Shown piece after piece: positions 23,040-24,757 of a stretch of DNA of 24,757 bases; the stretch's first letter is position 1, and each line of letters begins with the position of its first letter. Under the pieces are notes generated by a model. That model worked only from the letters and a program-made list of their open reading frames with translations, was not told the DNA's origin and did no database searches. The stretch covers positions 1 through 24,757 of the forward strand of contig CAZXJI010000034.1 of assembly GCA_964640955.1 (NCBI GenBank), written 5' to 3'. This stretch comes from CAXXOK01 sp964640955. Its GTDB lineage: Bacteria > Bacillota > Clostridia > Christensenellales > Aristaeellaceae. A program made the translations under genes and the position numbers.

Positions 23040-24188
23040 ATGGCTAAGAAAACTCCGACCGGCAAGTTCCGGGGTAAAGTCACAATTGGTGTTGATCAGA
23101 ACGGAAACTCTATTTACAAGTATGTAAGCGCACCAACGAGACGGGAACTGGAGAACGTCAAGGCGGCTGTCAGGGAGCACTTCATCTTTGGCAGAAAGAT
23201 TCCCAGAGACCAGCAGTTTTGCGAGTATGCAGAGCAGTGGTACACACTCAAAAAGGAACCATTCATATCCGACGCGAGCCGTACGTCCTACAAATCCTGT
23301 TTTATGAAGCACATTCTGCCGGAGTTTGGCCTGCAGCAGATGAAAGCCATCTCATCGGCTCAGATACAGGAGTTCGTCAACCGCTATGCAGGCACAAGCA
23401 AATCTCAGATCACGATGATAATCGGTACGCTGAAACAGATCTTCTCATCTGCTTATGCAGACGGCATAATCGAGCGCGACCCGTCGGTTGCGCTCATCCG
23501 GCCAAAAGCATCGAAGAAGGATGGACGCCGCCCACTAACGAAAGAGGAAACAGGGCGCGTGCTTGAAGTCATACGAACCCATCCGGAAGGGATGTTCCTG
23601 GCAGTGCTTTACTATCTCGGGGTCCGGCGCGGTGAAGCGCTTGGGCTCAAATGGGGCGACTTTGACTTCAATGAGGATCAGGTGCACATTCAGCGCGACA
23701 TTGACTTCACCGGGACGACGGCCTGTGAAGGCGAGCTCAAGACCGATGCAGCGGACAGGTACGTCCCGGTTCCTTCAGAATTGAAAGAAATGCTGCTTGC
23801 AAATCGCGAGGCAGACGATGCTTACCTGTTTCATACGAAAAAGGGTGAGCCCTTTTCGCAGGGTACGTACAAGAGAACCTGGGCGCGGCTGATGGTTGCC
23901 TGCAACTGTATTGAGTGGCGCGAAGTGAAAGAAGGCACCAGCAGGCCGAATGATATCCTCAAGCAGGTCAAGCCGACCATCACGCCGCACTTCTTCCGGC
24001 ACAACTATGTGACGCTGCTCTACGAAAGCGGTGTCGACCCGCTCGTGGCGATGAAAATCGTCGGACACACGGACTACCAAACCACGGCCAATATCTATAC
24101 CCACCTGAAGGCGGAAACGCTGAAAAAGGCCTCCATCAACATGGAGAAGGTGTTCCGGAGTCGAGCAAAAAGCGACGATGATGAATGA
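23040..24188 (+). CDS. int: Tyrosine site-specific recombinase (phage integrase)
   Basis: 382 residues from ATG 23040 (AAAGGAGG upstream). Residues 1-55 form a short arm-type DNA-binding domain (TPTGKFRGKVTIG...YKYVS). Residues 60-150 form the core-binding helical domain (FCEYAEQWYTLKK ... AYADGIIERDPS). Residues 165-360 are catalytic, with Arg197 (GVRRGEALGL), Lys234, His317 and Arg320 (PHFFRHNY), His343 (GHTD) and the nucleophile Tyr353 (NIYTHL). All six conserved positions are present, so the enzyme should be active. It recombines phage and host attachment sites. It lies at the right edge of the prophage facing the tRNA genes. Confidence 0.96.
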   Translation: MAKKTPTGKFRGKVTIGVDQNGNSIYKYVSAPTRRELENVKAAVREHFIFGRKIPRDQQFCEYAEQWYTLKKEPFISDASRTSYKSCFMKHILPEFGLQQMKAISSAQIQEFVNRYAGTSKSQITMIIGTLKQIFSSAYADGIIERDPSVALIRPKASKKDGRRPLTKEETGRVLEVIRTHPEGMFLAVLYYLGVRRGEALGLKWGDFDFNEDQVHIQRDIDFTGTTACEGELKTDAADRYVPVPSELKEMLLANREADDAYLFHTKKGEPFSQGTYKRTWARLMVACNCIEWREVKEGTSRPNDILKQVKPTITPHFFRHNYVTLLYESGVDPLVAMKIVGHTDYQTTANIYTHLKAETLKKASINMEKVFRSRAKSDDDE

Positions 24189-24200
24189 GCGCCTGTGAAA

Positions 24201-24246
24201 GCGGGTGACGACTCAGGGATAATCCTTGAGCGCCACCCGCTTTTTT
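24201..24246 (+). terminator. Rho-independent terminator after the integrase
   Basis: GCGGGTG pairs with CACCCGC, with an inner CTCA-GG/CC-TTGAG helix making a long stem, followed by six T. It ends the integrase transcript just 12 bases after the stop. Confidence 0.88.
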
Positions 24247-24426
24247 CCTTCAACGACGGATTTCGCCCGTACATTTACGCCAATTACCGCCCATGTCACC
24301 CGATGCCCGAAAGGGAGATCCATCCCAGACAAAATGATACACCAATCGCCTATAATCCGTTGTTGCCCAATTGTATCGGAAAGGGGGCATGTCCGCTCAT
24401 GTCCATATGTACCAAAAAGTCATACT
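24247..24426. other. Non-coding segment between integrase and tRNA operon, probable attR zone
   Basis: About 180 bases without a credible gene. It lies between the integrase terminator and the tRNA terminator. It holds three CATGTC words (24292, 24388, 24398), two of them ten bases apart, which might be integrase arm sites. The attachment core itself cannot be identified because attL is outside the window. Confidence 0.4.
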
Positions 24427-24463
24427 AAAAAATCCGGACTTGCTTTCACAAATCCGGATTTTT
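24427..24463 (-). terminator. Terminator of the tRNA operon (usable on both strands)
   Basis: AAAAATCCGGA (24428-24438) pairs perfectly with TCCGGATTTTT (24453-24463) around a 14-base loop. On the minus strand the stem runs straight into T residues, one base after the encoded CCA of the tRNA-Pro gene. Confidence 0.85.
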
Positions 24464-24464
24464 C

Positions 24465-24541
24465 TGGTCGAGGTGACAGGATTTGAACCTGCGACCTTTT
24501 GGTCCCGAACCAAACGCGCTACCAAACTGCGCTACACCTCG
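24465..24541 (-). tRNA. tRNA-Pro (anticodon CGG)
   Basis: On the minus strand the acceptor CGAGGTG/CACCTCG, D stem GCGC/GCGC, anticodon stem TTTGG/CCAAA with loop TTCGGGA and T stem GCAGG/CCTGT are all paired. The CGG anticodon reads CCG proline codons. The terminal CCA is encoded in the DNA (24465-24467). The gene is intact. Its 3' end faces the prophage, so it is the natural candidate for the integration site. Confidence 0.95.
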
Positions 24542-24554
24542 AAAAGGGAAAAGC

Positions 24555-24630
24555 TGGAGCCAATAAAGGGACTCGAACCCTTGACCTGCGGTTTACGAAA
24601 CCGCTGCTCTACCAACTGAGCTATATTGGC
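24555..24630 (-). tRNA. tRNA-Thr (anticodon CGT)
   Basis: On the minus strand the acceptor GCCAATA/TATTGGC, anticodon stem GCGGT/ACCGC with loop TTCGTAA and T stem AAGGG/CCCTT are complete. CGT reads ACG threonine codons. CCA is encoded. It lies 13 bases upstream of tRNA-Pro in the same transcript. Both tRNAs read codons ending in G, in keeping with a GC-rich host. Confidence 0.95.
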
Positions 24631-24645
24631 GCGTCAGCGTTAGAT

Positions 24646-24674
24646 ATTATAACAAAAGGCAATTTGTTTGTCCA
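24646..24674 (-). promoter_or_regulatory. Sigma-70-type promoter of the tRNA-Thr/tRNA-Pro operon
   Basis: On the minus strand TGGACA (complement of 24669-24674) and TATAAT (complement of 24646-24651) are separated by exactly 17 bases, 15 bases before the tRNA-Thr gene. The rest up to 24757 shows no gene or clear site. Confidence 0.88.
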
Positions 24675-24757
24675 GCCAAAAAGCAAAATTTCGGTTCCCT
24701 GTGTGTAGGACTACAATACATCTTGGACAGAGCCCTAACGAAAAAGAATGAAGGACA

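Noticed and set aside
24195..24619. Plus-strand open frames of 77-86 residues after the integrase
   Set aside because: They run through the integrase terminator, the tRNA terminator or the tRNA genes and have no ribosome site.

Overview
The window is the late half of a tailed-phage (siphovirus, HK97-type capsid) prophage, running left to right into its integrase and then into two host tRNA genes. The coding DNA is GC-rich. Strong AGGAGG-type ribosome binding sites, frequent TTG/GTG starts, and gene families typical of gut Clostridia prophages suggest a high-GC Bacillota (Clostridia) host. These families include a P27-like terminase, the DUF4314/DUF5049 and so-called 'virulence protein' family, a TcdE-type holin and a Gp37-like tail protein. 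I cannot name a genus. No early, replication or repressor genes are present, so the left part of the prophage and attL lie outside the window.

Layout. (1) 1-4135: the tail end of the small terminase gene, a low-GC free-standing HNH-AP2 endonuclease gene that looks newly inserted, a ParB-like/DNA methyltransferase fusion, and four small or medium accessory genes. (2) 4136-9025: large terminase, portal, ClpP-like prohead protease and major capsid protein. (3) 9027-11038: four head-tail joining and tail completion genes and the major tail protein. (4) 11057-11628: tail assembly chaperone with a programmed -1 frameshift site (A AAC CCT). (5) 11645-17255: tape measure, distal tail protein and Gp37-like tail hub protein. 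(6) 17258-20862: two tandem cassettes, each a GGTG-repeat fibre plus a small beta-rich protein ending in three 13-residue aromatic repeats. (7) 20863-22551: terminator, holin, endolysin, terminator. (8) 22552-24246: control region, HTH (excisionase-like) gene, tyrosine integrase, terminator. (9) 24247-24757: probable attR region, then host tRNA-Pro(CGG) and tRNA-Thr(CGT) on the minus strand with their own promoter and terminator.

The structural genes are nearly all coupled by overlaps or short gaps and form one late operon: terminases package DNA through the portal into a capsid matured by the protease, the neck genes attach a long non-contractile tail built on the tape measure, the tip appendages bind the host, and holin plus endolysin release progeny. 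Integrase and the HTH protein move the element in and out of the chromosome.

The points most worth a second look are the recently acquired endonuclease and the GC drop that continues into the methyltransferase gene, the duplicated receptor-binding cassette with its 13-residue repeats, the frameshift site, and the unusual 3.9-kb accessory block that separates the terminase subunits. I found no CRISPR array, retroelement or clear new defence system.
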